Source of the DNA: Candidatus Flexifilum breve | GTDB taxonomy: Bacteria > Chloroflexota > Anaerolineae > Aggregatilineales > Phototrophicaceae | Assembly: GCA_016717205.1 (NCBI GenBank) | Contig: JADKGC010000002.1 | Span: 1,054,001-1,118,000 of the forward strand | Length of the DNA stretch: 64,000 nt | Direction: 5' to 3' | Part shown: positions 43,154 to 51,317 of the stretch, piece after piece | Numbering within the stretch: the stretch's first letter is position 1 | Layout of the letters: every line of letters starts with the position of its first letter | Made by a program: the position numbers and the translations under genes | The notes under the pieces: model-generated | Told to the model about the DNA's origin: nothing | What the model saw: the letters and a program-made list of their open reading frames with translations, nothing else | The model's database searches: none

Positions 43154-43822
43154 TTACACCCGCCGCCACGCGCCGACTCCATCGCTGACCAGATCGACGC
43201 GCTCCCCGTCCGCCGTCAGCGCGAGACTCGTTCCGCCGTTGAGCGTGTCCGCGCCCGCCCGTTCGACCGTGAGCGTCCCCGTCGATCCCAGCTTGCCCAC
43301 GCTGAGCACTGTGCGCGGCTGGATGGCGCTGGCGGCGGGCAGCGTCAGCGTGAACGAGCCGCCGCTCGTGTCGCCGTACACCAGCCGATCCGCCGCCGTC
43401 AGCGTGTACGCGCTCGTTTTGGTGACGCTGTGCAGCGTCAGGTTCGCCAGCGGGAATACGATGTCGCGCAGCATGCCGCCCGGCGCGATCTGAAAGCTCG
43501 CCTTTTCGATATATCCCAGAAACGGGCTGTAATATCCCAACTCGTCGATCAGCGTTAGGGATATGTGCTGGCTTGGCGTCGTGAACCCGCCGAACACCGC
43601 ATTCACAAACGCGTTGAAATCCGCCCGTGCCAGCAGGTCGAAGGTCAGCGCGCCATCGATGTGCCCATCGTGCCGCGCCGCTCCGGAGAGCCCCCGTCGG
43701 CGGACCTTGCCCGTCAGCGGGATCGTCCGGTCGGGCAGCACATGCGGCGGCAGCTTCGTCCACGTCTCCACGTTGATCAAATTGGCCGGGTTCGCGTCCG
43801 GCGCAAGCGCAAAATAGGGCAT
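43154..43822 (-). CDS. Distal tail protein-like
   Basis: A 222-residue protein from ATG 43822 behind GAGAGGAGCACAC. The N-terminal half (INVETWTKLPPHVLPDRTIP, then ADFNAFVNAVFGGFTTPSQH) has a distal-tail (Dit)-like beta layout. The C-terminal part (TLTAADRLVYGDTSGGSFTL) resembles repeats in tail-fibre-adjacent proteins. Its place, just after the tape measure, supports a tail-tip adaptor. Family assignment is by position and general pattern. Confidence 0.6.
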   Translation of the reverse strand: MPYFALAPDANPANLINVETWTKLPPHVLPDRTIPLTGKVRRRGLSGAARHDGHIDGALTFDLLARADFNAFVNAVFGGFTTPSQHISLTLIDELGYYSPFLGYIEKASFQIAPGGMLRDIVFPLANLTLHSVTKTSAYTLTAADRLVYGDTSGGSFTLTLPAASAIQPRTVLSVGKLGSTGTLTVERAGADTLNGGTSLALTADGERVDLVSDGVGAWRRV

Positions 43823-43837
43823 GTGTGCTCCTCTCGG

Positions 43838-43898
43838 CCTCACCCCCAACCCCTCTCCCGTGGGAGAGGGGAGCTAAGCGCAGCGCAGCGGGGTGAGG
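43838..43898. repeat. CCTCACCCCC...GGGGTGAGG module at the tape-measure stop
   Basis: CCTCACCCCCAACCCCTCTC, then GTGGGAGAGGGGAGC, ending in GGGGTGAGG. The next bases (CTA) are the tape-measure stop codon on the minus strand. Confidence 0.75.
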
Positions 43899-44669
43899 CT
43901 AATACTCCGTATACCCCGCGCGGCGGAAATACTCATTGAGGCGGCTGTCCACCTGCTGGCGGATCGCCGCCGGAGCGGTCGCGTTGACCGTGAGGTTGAC
44001 GTTCCCGTTTGTGCTGAGCGTCCCGCCGGGAATCGCCCGCAAAATCGCTGCAATGAACTGCTGCCAGCGGCTTTCCGCGATGCTCAAGCCAAAGTTGAGG
44101 ATGCTGCTCAGGTTGCTCTGATGCGCCGCTTCCTGCTGTTCGCGCCATGCCCCGCCGATCTGCGTCACGGCGAGCCGCGCCCGTTCCGCTCGACTGGCCG
44201 CGGCGGTGAGTTCGGCTTCCTCGCGGCGCGTCGACAGCATCAGCGCGGCGATCCGCTCGGCGTAGTGGCTGTCGAGTGCCCGACTTTGCCGATCCAGCAT
44301 TGTGTGCAGGCGGGCGAGATCCACCTGGGCCGCTGCCTCCGATGCCGCCAGTTGATCCGCTGCTGCATTCCGCGCCCGATGCGCTGCTAAGGCGTCGCGC
44401 TCGGCGATGGCGTCCGTCGTCAGCCGCCCGAAGCGCCGCTGAATCGCCGCGACTTCTGCCGCGCGTTCGCGCTCCAGCGCCGCCCGATCTTCCCCCGCCC
44501 GCCGGATGATCTCCGCGCGTTCGGCCTCGCGCCGCGCCTCGACGCGCACCACCTCCGCCGCGATCTTGGCGCGCTTCTGCTGCAACCGCCCCTCGGCGGC
44601 GAACGCATCCTCATGCGCCGCCACCTCCCGCGTGATCGCCGCGAACAGGTTGTCTGTCCGATTAGCCAT
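43899..44669 (-). CDS. Short tape-measure-like coiled-coil protein
   Basis: A 256-residue, Ala/Glu/Arg-rich protein. Residues about 25-175 are an almost unbroken helical coiled coil (AEVVRVEARREAERAEIIRR and similar). A hydrophobic patch follows (LSSILNFGLSIAESRWQQFI) and a beta tail (LSTNGNVNLTVNATAP) ends the chain. Its position between tail chaperones and distal tail is that of the tape measure. Siphophage tape measures are usually far longer; by the common rule of about 0.15 nm per residue this one implies a tail near 40 nm, in the range of gene transfer agents. No peptidase domain. Confidence 0.62.
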   Translation of the reverse strand: MANRTDNLFAAITREVAAHEDAFAAEGRLQQKRAKIAAEVVRVEARREAERAEIIRRAGEDRAALERERAAEVAAIQRRFGRLTTDAIAERDALAAHRARNAAADQLAASEAAAQVDLARLHTMLDRQSRALDSHYAERIAALMLSTRREEAELTAAASRAERARLAVTQIGGAWREQQEAAHQSNLSSILNFGLSIAESRWQQFIAAILRAIPGGTLSTNGNVNLTVNATAPAAIRQQVDSRLNEYFRRAGYTEY

Positions 44670-44712
44670 AGCTTTGCGCCTTTGCGTCTTCGCGTCTTTG
44701 CGTTGAATCTTG
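44670..44712. repeat. TTTGCGTCTTCGCGTCTTTGCG repeat, family C
   Basis: GCGCCTTTGCGTCTTCGCGTC and on to TTGCGTTGAATC. Related copies: 46335-46460, 47745-47850, 51318-51430 and 63381-63480, often as inverted pairs with AACGCAAAGACGC. Function unknown. Confidence 0.7.
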
Positions 44713-44715
44713 TCT

Positions 44716-44928
44716 TTAGTCTTTCATCTCTTTCGGCCTGCGCTCCACATCCTCGAAGAAGCGTACGCCCTGCGCGAACCGCAGCAATTCGTCGACATAC
44801 CCGGCGGGCAGCGCCAGCACCTCCAGCGGATTCGGCACCGTCCGAAAGCCGCTCAACGCGAACAGCAGATAGCACTGTTCGAGCAGCGCCGCGTCCAGGC
44901 GAAACTCACCGTCCGGCAGCGCCAGCAC
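44716..44928 (-). CDS. Tail assembly chaperone, second (T-like) frame
   Basis: About 70 residues if started at GTG 44928 (EFRLDAALLEQCYLLFALSG, then NPLEVLALPAGYVDELLRFA). The open frame extends upstream to 45129 and overlaps the preceding gene in the -1 frame. Small proteins at this place are tail assembly chaperones. In lambda-like phages the second frame is made as a G-T fusion by -1 frameshifting. No classical XXXYYYZ heptamer was found in the overlap, so separate initiation is equally possible. Confidence 0.5.
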   Translation of the reverse strand: MLALPDGEFRLDAALLEQCYLLFALSGFRTVPNPLEVLALPAGYVDELLRFAQGVRFFEDVERRPKEMKD

Positions 44929-44972
44929 GAGATCGCCCGCCGTCCCTCGTGACCCGATCTGCCGCCAGCGTG

Positions 44973-45356
44973 CTACGAGGTCGGCGCGCTGACGGCCTCC
45001 GCTTCCGGGTCGATCAACGGCTCCCGCGTGGCGAAATACGCCTCCCAGAACGCATCGACCAGCGCGTCGCTCACCAGCAGCGTGAACGCGCTCCAGCGCC
45101 CCGGCAGATCGACTGGGCGCTCCTGCCAATACTGGCGAAAGCGGATCGCGTCCTGATCATCCGCCTCGGCCACCTCGACATCGACCGTCGAGCCTTCCAG
45201 CATGACGAACGTGTGCTGCACCGTGTCCCAGCGGTCGCGCGGGATGATGTGCGTGAACTCCGCCGCCACCGACTGATTGCGCAGCGTGGCATACGGCATC
45301 AGCCACCACGTCACGCCGCCCGCCGTGTATTTGCGAGCAATCGCCTTGAGATTCAT
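44973..45356 (-). CDS. Tail assembly chaperone-like protein (G-like)
   Basis: A 127-residue protein between tail tube and tape measure. GGAGAA precedes the ATG. Content: YTAGGVTWWLMPYATLRNQS, TVQHTFVMLEGSTVDVEVAE, then a helical end LVSDALVDAFWEAYFATRE. Position and size fit the first tail chaperone. Its last about 20 codons overlap the -1 frame of the T-like reading. It could instead be a minor tail protein. Confidence 0.55.
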   Translation of the reverse strand: MNLKAIARKYTAGGVTWWLMPYATLRNQSVAAEFTHIIPRDRWDTVQHTFVMLEGSTVDVEVAEADDQDAIRFRQYWQERPVDLPGRWSAFTLLVSDALVDAFWEAYFATREPLIDPEAEAVSAPTS

Positions 45357-45378
45357 GTGGGTTCTCCGTGATACCTCT

Positions 45379-45478
45379 CACCACCAAGCCCTCTCCCACG
45401 CAAGCGGGGAGAGGGGTGCTTCGGCGTGCAATGTTTGCTCCCCTCCCTGAATTCGGGGAGGGGCCGGGGGTGGGGTCG
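45379..45478. repeat. Two back-to-back GGAGAGGGG repeat modules
   Basis: CTCTCCCACGCAAGCGGGGA and CTCCCTGAATTCGGGGAGGG, closing with GGGGGTGGGG just past the tail-tube stop codon. Confidence 0.75.
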
Positions 45479-45480
45479 CT

Positions 45481-46329
45481 TTAAACGCTCTGGAATTCCG
45501 TCTCGAACACGCTGACGAACACATCGCCCGCGTTCGCCGCGTTGATCGTGACCGCGCCCGTCGTCGTGTTCACGCCCGTGACCTCGCTGTGCGCGCTGAC
45601 GCCGTTCTTCGTCCACACGTTGCGCGCTCCGGCATGCTCGCCCGACACCGGACGACAGCCGAGCGTGAAGGCCGTCGCGCCCGCCGCTGCTTTGAACGTC
45701 GTCACGCTGATCGGCTTGGCGGTCACATAGCGCACGAACAGGTCGCTCGCCGCGCCGAGATCGGTTGCACTGTAGGGCAGGCCGAAAAATGTGCGTTCCG
45801 CCCCGCTCACCGTCACCGTGTAGCGCGTGGGCAGCGGATTTTCGCCGCCATCCTGACTCGCCTTACCCGCCGCCGCCTCGCTGATCTGCACGTTGGGGTA
45901 CGCATAGGTGATGTACTTGTTCACGCCCGCCGTCGTCTGGAAGCCGAGCGTGAGCAGCAGCATCCCCTGCGGCGGATCGGCGTGCAGCGCGTTCGGCGTG
46001 GTGACGCTGTTTGCGCTGGCGATGCTCGTATCGACCGCCGACCCCGTGATCAGCGCGTGGAACGCCTCGTCAAACGCCGACAGTGTGATCTCGAACGCGC
46101 CGATCTCGCTGATGCCCAACTGCCGCCGCCCTAAAATCTGCTGTCCGCCGCGAAACGTGGCGCTCTCGCGCTCAAAGGTCAGCGCGGACGCCTCCACCGG
46201 CGCGATCAGCTTGTGTGCGTGCGTTGTCGCGCCGTTCGCCAATTCGCGCGCCGTCCCGGTCGGATACCCGTCGGCGTCGCGCAGACAAAACAGCGCATGG
46301 TAAAACCCCGCGATATGTCCCGCCGTCAT
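45481..46329 (-). CDS. Major tail (tube) protein-like
   Basis: A 282-residue protein in the tail-tube slot. GGGGG precedes the ATG. It has a beta-rich fold with typical tube features: RRQLGISEIGAFEITLSAFD, then AFHALITGSAVDTS, MLLLTLGFQTTAG, and a domain ending NTTTGAVTINAANAGDVFVS. The last part resembles an Ig-like tube decoration. The assignment rests on size, order and fold pattern. Confidence 0.65.
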   Translation of the reverse strand: MTAGHIAGFYHALFCLRDADGYPTGTARELANGATTHAHKLIAPVEASALTFERESATFRGGQQILGRRQLGISEIGAFEITLSAFDEAFHALITGSAVDTSIASANSVTTPNALHADPPQGMLLLTLGFQTTAGVNKYITYAYPNVQISEAAAGKASQDGGENPLPTRYTVTVSGAERTFFGLPYSATDLGAASDLFVRYVTAKPISVTTFKAAAGATAFTLGCRPVSGEHAGARNVWTKNGVSAHSEVTGVNTTTGAVTINAANAGDVFVSVFETEFQSV

Positions 46330-46334
46330 CGAAC

Positions 46335-46462
46335 CCCCTTTGAGAAAGGCAAAGACTTAACGCAAAGGCGCGAAGACGCGAAGGCGCAAAGAAAGTTAGA
46401 AAGATCCTCCTTTGCGTCTTGGCGACCTTGCGTCTTTGCGTTGAGTCTTTATCTTTTCCTTG
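46335..46462. repeat. Family C inverted repeat
   Basis: AAAGACTTAACGCAAAGGCG and further on CTTTGCGTCTTGGCGACCTT with GCGTTGAGTCTTT form a long imperfect hairpin filling the gap between terminator and tail-tube genes. Confidence 0.75.
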
Positions 46463-46465
46463 CTT

Positions 46466-46900
46466 TTACGTCGGTGTTATATAAGTGATCGCCAGCGGGA
46501 ATTCGACGGCGGCGCGTTCCCCGAAGGCGACGATCCCGCTGTCCTCGCCGAGTGTGACCCGCGTCACACCGTCCAGCGGATCGCCCTCCAGTTCCAGCCG
46601 CGGACGCGCCAGATAGGCCGCCGTCACCGCATCGATCAGGCTTTCCGCCTTGCGCTGAGCGCTCTCGGTTGGGATGCCCGCCATCCATGCCTCGACCACC
46701 AGCAGCAGCCGAAACACGCGCGTTTGCTCGTCGTGCCCCGCGCCGATCCGTGCCGTGCTGCGCGTGGATCGTCCCGGCAGACACACCAACAGCGGCAGAC
46801 TCGCCGCGTCGATCTGCTGCGGGAACGTGCGCCGCGCTTTCACGCCGCTGATCGTCCCGTTGATGGCGTGGAGGCGATCCATGATGGCCGTCACGCTCAT
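46466..46900 (-). CDS. Tail terminator/completion-like protein
   Basis: A 144-residue protein overlapping the connector by 4 bp (ATGA). Pattern: MSVTAIMDRLHAINGTISGV, LPLLVCLPG, FRLLLVVEAWMAG, and an ending EFPLAITYITPT that is common in tail-terminator and completion proteins. It probably caps the tube at the head side. Confidence 0.6.
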   Translation of the reverse strand: MSVTAIMDRLHAINGTISGVKARRTFPQQIDAASLPLLVCLPGRSTRSTARIGAGHDEQTRVFRLLLVVEAWMAGIPTESAQRKAESLIDAVTAAYLARPRLELEGDPLDGVTRVTLGEDSGIVAFGERAAVEFPLAITYITPT

Positions 46901-47721
46901 CGAATCACCACCAACGTCTTGCGGCGGTGATCCTCGAGCGCACGCCGCACCAGCGGATCGAGATCGTCCACCAGCACAGTCGTCCCCGGATACACCATCA
47001 CCCGCCCGCCCACGCGATCCAGCGAGGCGTAGGCGACCATCTCCGTGACCGCGTTCTGAATATCCGGCAGCACGTCGAAGATGTGAATTGCCGCGCCCGC
47101 GCTGTGGCTCGCCGCCGTCGTGCCCAACTGCCCGCGCGCCAGCGTGATCGACGTGGCGTCCCGTCCCGTCACGCGCAGCACTTCGTCGTCAATGCGCAGG
47201 TAGTGCCCGATCTCGAACACCCCGGTCACCCCCAGCGTCACCTGGATGGTGCCGCTCGTCAGGCTATCGACGGGAACGGTGAACCCGCTTGCGCGCCACG
47301 CCGTATCGTAGTGCGGTGTGTAGCCCCACCAGCCCGCCACACTGATCGTGCCCTGCGGATCGTCAGCATACGTGAACGTGATCCCCGCACTCGACCGCAG
47401 CGTGATCCGCCACTTGGGATAGGCATTGAACGGGCGCAGCGCCACCGCCTCCACAGGGATCGCCGTGCCGTCGCCATTCGTCAGCGCGGCCAATTCGAGC
47501 AAATCCTCGTCGAGATCCAGTGCGTAGGGGCTGCGGAGCGGCATGTCGTAGTGCCGCACGGTGTAGTAGGGTACACACACGCGCCCCGTCTCCCGCGCGA
47601 ACTCCGCCGAGGCCGCCGCGATCAGCGTTTTGAGCAGCTCGTCATCCCCGGTCGCGTCTGCGCCCAGCCGACGCTGCGCCCGCACCCGCTCCAAGGTCGT
47701 CAAGAGTGGTACATGCTGCAT
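46897..47721 (-). CDS. Head-tail connector (gp6-like) protein
   Basis: A 274-residue protein from ATG 47721 (GGGGGTG upstream; GTG 47727 is an alternative). The N-terminus has the gp6-type helical packing (LLTTLERVRAQRRLG, DDELLKTLIAAASAEFARET). The middle is a beta insertion (TGVFEIGHYLRIDDEVLRVT, LARGQLGTTAASHSAGAAI) like phage head decoration folds. The C-terminus returns to helices (LVRRALEDHRRK). It sits directly after the capsid, as adaptor proteins do. Confidence 0.7.
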   Translation of the reverse strand: MQHVPLLTTLERVRAQRRLGADATGDDELLKTLIAAASAEFARETGRVCVPYYTVRHYDMPLRSPYALDLDEDLLELAALTNGDGTAIPVEAVALRPFNAYPKWRITLRSSAGITFTYADDPQGTISVAGWWGYTPHYDTAWRASGFTVPVDSLTSGTIQVTLGVTGVFEIGHYLRIDDEVLRVTGRDATSITLARGQLGTTAASHSAGAAIHIFDVLPDIQNAVTEMVAYASLDRVGGRVMVYPGTTVLVDDLDPLVRRALEDHRRKTLVVIR

Positions 47722-47744
47722 GTTCACCCCCAAGCGCTAAAGAC

Positions 47745-47852
47745 TCAACGCAAAGACGCGAAGACGCAGAGGCGCAAAGCAAGTTTAAAAATACTCCTTG
47801 GCGTCTTGGCGACCTTGCGCCTTTGCGTTGAGTCTTTTCTCTTTCTCTGTCT
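47745..47852. repeat. Family C inverted repeat
   Basis: AAGACTCAACGCAAAGACGC and GGCGTCTTGGCGACCTTGCG with TTTGCGTTGAGTCTT form a long imperfect hairpin between the capsid stop and the connector. Confidence 0.8.
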
Positions 47853-47869
47853 TTTCTTGTTCTTCCGCT

Positions 47870-49291
47870 TTACACCGTGATGTTGTAGGTGACCGCCGCG
47901 CCGCCCGTCGCCGCGCGGGACGCCAGGCCGAAGCGCATGGTCGTGACCACGACCGTCGCCTGCGCGTCGATGTCGCGCGCCACTTCCGTACGCATGTCGC
48001 GCTTCTTGCCAATCGCCCACTGATCCGGGCGCACGAGCAGCAAACGGCCCTTCGTGCCCGCCGCGTTGTAGGTGATCTTCCCGTCCACGTCCGCCAGCGC
48101 CATTTGCCCGGAGCGGAACAGCTTGACGCCGTACATGCGCGTCAGCCGCCCGTTCTCGACCGTCGCCGGATGGAACGTGTCCCGCTGCTTGACCACATCG
48201 ATATCCATGGCCGCGAGGTGCGTCGCCGGGTCGGCGATGAACGCCATGCGTTCCAGCGCCACCTGCTGCGCCGCGGGCAGCAGCTTGATCGTCGCGAGGA
48301 AGTCCGTCTCGTCGAACGTTCCACCGTCGCGGGCGAGCGTCGGCGTGGTGACGAGCGCCAGCTTGAGGAAGCCGTCCAGCGCCGTGTAGACCGGGCCGCG
48401 TCCCTTGGCGTCGACCAACCCGGAGACCGCCGAGCCGTCATAGTTGATGTTGGTCGATCCCGTCTCCGTATCGCCGTTGAGCATCAGGTATTCGATGATC
48501 TCGTTGGCGCGGCTTTCCATCTTGGCGCGCAGGAAGGGCAGCACCGGGATCAGGCTGTCTTCCTCCATGATGTCGCTGAAGGACACGCGCGCCCCGATGA
48601 ACCCCGGCGTGAGCTGGCGGCGCGTCGCCGTCAGGTTGGACGACTTGCCCGTGATCGGGAGCTGTTCGTCGCTCGTCAGGTCGTTCTGCTCCGACAGGCT
48701 GTAGAACGTCGGATCGGTGCCTTCGGTGGGGATGTAGATGCTGTTGAAGCCGCGCGGAATCTCGACTTCCATCACGCCCATGTCGATCAGCGCCCGGTAG
48801 ATCGGCGCTTCGCGCACCGCCTCCCAGAGCTGCGTTTCATAGGCCACGCCCACCCAGTTCTGGCCGTTGTTGCTGAGGTTCGCCGAGAACACCTCATCCG
48901 CCTTGATCGCCGACTTGACGGCGTAACCGTCGCCGTAGCCGCCGTAGTCCGCCGCGCGCAGCGTTTTGTCCGCCGCCGCCCGCAGAAACCCATCCGACGC
49001 GCCCCCGAGGCTCATGCCCGCGCGCTGCGCCGCGTTGAGGATGTGCGCGCCGAACACCAGGTCCTGCGCTTTGAGGTGGTGATAGCGCAGATCCTTCATC
49101 TCGGTGATGCCGCCCGTGAACGGCAGCACACGGCTGAACGGGATGACCGACTTGTTCGCGCCCGCGCCGCCGTTCGTCTGTCCGACCGCCTGCGGCAGCG
49201 GCGTGCTCAACTGCTCGGCGATGGCCGCGCGCTGCTCCGGCGTCAGCGTGATCCCCAACGTGGATTCAATCACCTTCAACACCGCTTCCAT
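47870..49291 (-). CDS. HK97-fold major capsid protein
   Basis: A 473-residue capsid protein. The ATG at 49291 follows AGGAG; an upstream extension reads repeat DNA. An N-terminal helical delta-like segment (residues 1-100, LGITLTPEQRAAIAEQLSTP) comes before the HK97-type body: EIPRGFNSIYIPTEG, RQLTPGFIGARVSFSDIMEE, ANEIIEYLMLNGDTETGSTN, VALERMAFIADPATHLAAMD, LLLVRPDQWAIGKKRDM. It forms the particle shell after processing by the protease encoded upstream. Confidence 0.87.
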   Translation of the reverse strand: MEAVLKVIESTLGITLTPEQRAAIAEQLSTPLPQAVGQTNGGAGANKSVIPFSRVLPFTGGITEMKDLRYHHLKAQDLVFGAHILNAAQRAGMSLGGASDGFLRAAADKTLRAADYGGYGDGYAVKSAIKADEVFSANLSNNGQNWVGVAYETQLWEAVREAPIYRALIDMGVMEVEIPRGFNSIYIPTEGTDPTFYSLSEQNDLTSDEQLPITGKSSNLTATRRQLTPGFIGARVSFSDIMEEDSLIPVLPFLRAKMESRANEIIEYLMLNGDTETGSTNINYDGSAVSGLVDAKGRGPVYTALDGFLKLALVTTPTLARDGGTFDETDFLATIKLLPAAQQVALERMAFIADPATHLAAMDIDVVKQRDTFHPATVENGRLTRMYGVKLFRSGQMALADVDGKITYNAAGTKGRLLLVRPDQWAIGKKRDMRTEVARDIDAQATVVVTTMRFGLASRAATGGAAVTYNITV

Positions 49292-49895
49292 GCTGCTTTC
49301 TCCTGTATCCTCGTTCGAACGTGGGGAGGGGCGCACGGCCGTGCGCCCCTACGAATGCGCCTCCATCGGTCTCCCCTCCCTGAATTCGGAGGCGTGGGGC
49401 CGGGGGTGGGGTGATCTGTGCCTTCAAACTCACCACCTGCGTCCGCGGATCAGCGGGCGTGTGCGTCAGGCTGCCCTCGACAATCGGGAAGCGGCGGATC
49501 GTCCCATCCGCGTCCACGCTGACCAGATGCGGCAGGCTCCCCGACGACAGGCCGAGCGCCCCCATGTCGATCAGGCGGCGCACGTACTCGATGTACTCGT
49601 TGCGCTCGTCGAGGATCGCCTCCATCCACAAGCCCTTGTCATCGCGGCTTAAGCGGCGGATCGTGCCGATCTTCGCCGCGCCGATCCCGCCGTCCAGCCC
49701 GTGATGAAACAGCAGCGGCCGTTCGCCGTACCAGTCGAGCGCAAAATCTGTCGCGCTGACGAAGCGTTCGCGCTGCAAATCGCGCGTGCCCGCCTCGCCC
49801 CACTCGACCAGATACCCGCCGATCCGGCTGCCGTCCGCCGTCAGCGCCTTGACCGCGCCGCCATAGGCGACGATTCGTTGCCCGCCTAACCCCAC
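49266..49895 (-). CDS. HK97-type prohead protease with repeat-derived C-terminus
   Basis: A 209-residue protein (GTG at 49895, uncertain). Core: SRIGGYLVEWGEAG, the histidine in RPLLFHHGLDGGIG, and the serine in ALGLSSGSLPHLV, the His/Ser pair of S78-like prohead proteases. After about residue 160 the chain reads through repeat DNA (ITPPPAPRLRIQGGETDGG and onward) and even past the capsid start, so the original stop seems to have been lost. The first codons too lie in repeat DNA. Function is probably kept, since the core is intact. Confidence 0.8.
   Translation of the reverse strand: MGLGGQRIVAYGGAVKALTADGSRIGGYLVEWGEAGTRDLQRERFVSATDFALDWYGERPLLFHHGLDGGIGAAKIGTIRRLSRDDKGLWMEAILDERNEYIEYVRRLIDMGALGLSSGSLPHLVSVDADGTIRRFPIVEGSLTHTPADPRTQVVSLKAQITPPPAPRLRIQGGETDGGAFVGAHGRAPLPTFERGYRRKQHGSGVEGD
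49318..49415. repeat. Repeat cluster coding the protease tail
   Basis: GGGGCGCACGGCCGTGCGCC palindrome, then TCCCTGAATTCGGAGGCGTG and GGGGGTGGGG. It lies inside the protease reading frame and just ahead of the capsid start. Confidence 0.75.
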
Positions 49896-51300
49896 CTCTG
49901 GTGAACGGCGGTGCCTCCCTACAACCCTGCGCCTTCCGCTCGCAAGGGCTAGGTGAGGTTGACTTCTTCTTGCCTTGCGTCCTTGGCCTTTGGTTGAGCG
50001 CTCTGCTTTCTCTTGCCCTCCCGTGTCGCTTCTCTGCGGTTAGCTTTTCCACCACCGTCACGCGATCCGGTACGTAGCGCACGTCCCCATCCGTGATCGG
50101 TTTCCAGCCGAGCAGCTCCCGATACTCGTTCAGCGTGATCGCGCCCGCCGCCAACTGCCCGTTGGCGATCTCCGTGCGCGCCCGCGGATCGGTTAGCGCT
50201 GTGCGAATCTCATCCAGTGGTAGCCGGAACTCGACCTCGCGCCCCGGGTCGAAGAACGGCAGCACCTGCGCGTTGATCACCCGAGCGATCTTCTCCGCTT
50301 CGGGGATCAGCGTCAGTTCGTAGAACGTGCGCGTTTGCTCCGGCGACAGTTGATAGGGCATGTCCGCGTAATCGATCAACGCCGCGGGCACGCCGACCGC
50401 CGCGCAGATGCGCCGCTTCTGTGTCTCGCTCAATCCGTCGATATCCGTCAGATCCGGCGGCGTAGCGACCGTCACATCGAAGGCGGTCGGCATCAGCAGC
50501 GGATTGCCCGCATTGCGCGTGCCCCGCGCATCTTCCGCCAGCGTCGTCTGGATGAGATCGATATCGGCCTGCGACAGCCGCCCCGCTTTCGGCGTGAAGA
50601 TCAAGCCGGGGCGCGCGTTGTTTTGCAGATGTGCCCGCGTCAGCATGACGACGTTCCGGTCGATGTTGACGGCGTCCATCGCCGCCGCCAGCAGCGAGTA
50701 GCCGCGCGTGTCGTCCAGCGGATTGCGCAGGCGATCAAACGCCACATCTTCCGGCGCGAACAGCTTGACCGCGTTGCCGTCGCGGTAGCGATACGCCGCG
50801 ATCCGCCCGCCGTCGATCACCGGCTCGACCGCCAGCGCATTGAGCACGCGCACCGCCGCCGGGATCAAGCCGCTCGGTGTGAATCCGCGCACCAGTTCGA
50901 GATACGTCTCGCCATACACCGATTTGCTGAACGCCCAATCCTCGAACACATCCTGCCCGAAGTGGCGATACGCCTGTTCCAGCGCGTCGAACAAGGGGTG
51001 ATCGTCCTGCTGGCGGCCGCTCACGCGGTGGATCACACGTCCGCGCCGCAGCACTTCCGCGACTTTCTGCACGCGCACATTGATCGCGCGGAACGCCCAC
51101 ACGCTCGTCATGTAGGCGCGCGCATAGCTCTCGGCGTTCGTGCCGCTCAAGCCATACCACCCGCCGAAACTGCTGTGCGTCTCGCCATCGCGGTACTTGA
51201 GCGCCGTCAGGCGTTCGCCATCGAACAGCCATGCCAGCGGCGCATCACGTGCGGGCAGTGCCCCACGCTGCTTGCTTTTCCCCAAACCCAGCCACCCCAT
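49639..51300 (-). CDS. Phage portal protein with read-through C-terminus
   Basis: A portal of the HK97/SPP1 type, ATG 51300 behind AGGAGG. Core motifs in the first about 430 residues: AYMTSVWAFRAINVRVQKVA, WAFSKSVYGETYLELVRGF, LRNPLDDTRGYSLLAAAMDA, ICAAVGVPAALIDYADMP, and AAGAITLNEYRELLGWKP. Past about residue 455 it reads repeat DNA (around 49895-49970) and then about 250 bp of the protease gene in another frame, giving an Arg-rich nonsense tail. The functional portal probably ended near 49950. Confidence 0.85.
   Translation of the reverse strand: MGWLGLGKSKQRGALPARDAPLAWLFDGERLTALKYRDGETHSSFGGWYGLSGTNAESYARAYMTSVWAFRAINVRVQKVAEVLRRGRVIHRVSGRQQDDHPLFDALEQAYRHFGQDVFEDWAFSKSVYGETYLELVRGFTPSGLIPAAVRVLNALAVEPVIDGGRIAAYRYRDGNAVKLFAPEDVAFDRLRNPLDDTRGYSLLAAAMDAVNIDRNVVMLTRAHLQNNARPGLIFTPKAGRLSQADIDLIQTTLAEDARGTRNAGNPLLMPTAFDVTVATPPDLTDIDGLSETQKRRICAAVGVPAALIDYADMPYQLSPEQTRTFYELTLIPEAEKIARVINAQVLPFFDPGREVEFRLPLDEIRTALTDPRARTEIANGQLAAGAITLNEYRELLGWKPITDGDVRYVPDRVTVVEKLTAEKRHGRARESRALNQRPRTQGKKKSTSPSPCERKAQGCREAPPFTRGGVRRATNRRLWRRGQGADGGRQPDRRVSGRVGRGGHARFAARTLRQRDRFCARLVRRTAAAVSSRAGRRDRRGEDRHDPPLKPR
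49890..49970. repeat. Repeat inserted between portal and protease
   Basis: CCCCACCTCTGGTGAACGGC to AAGGGCTAGGTGAGGTTGAC, a degenerate member of the CCTCACC...GGTGAGG class. It supplies a GTG used as protease start in one frame and removes the portal stop in the other. Confidence 0.6.
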
Positions 51301-51317
51301 CCCCACCTCCTAAAAGA

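Noticed and set aside
49639..49895. Arg-rich C-terminal 85 residues of the portal as a DNA-binding domain
   Set aside because: This stretch is the protease gene read in another frame after a repeat insertion, so the composition is an artefact.
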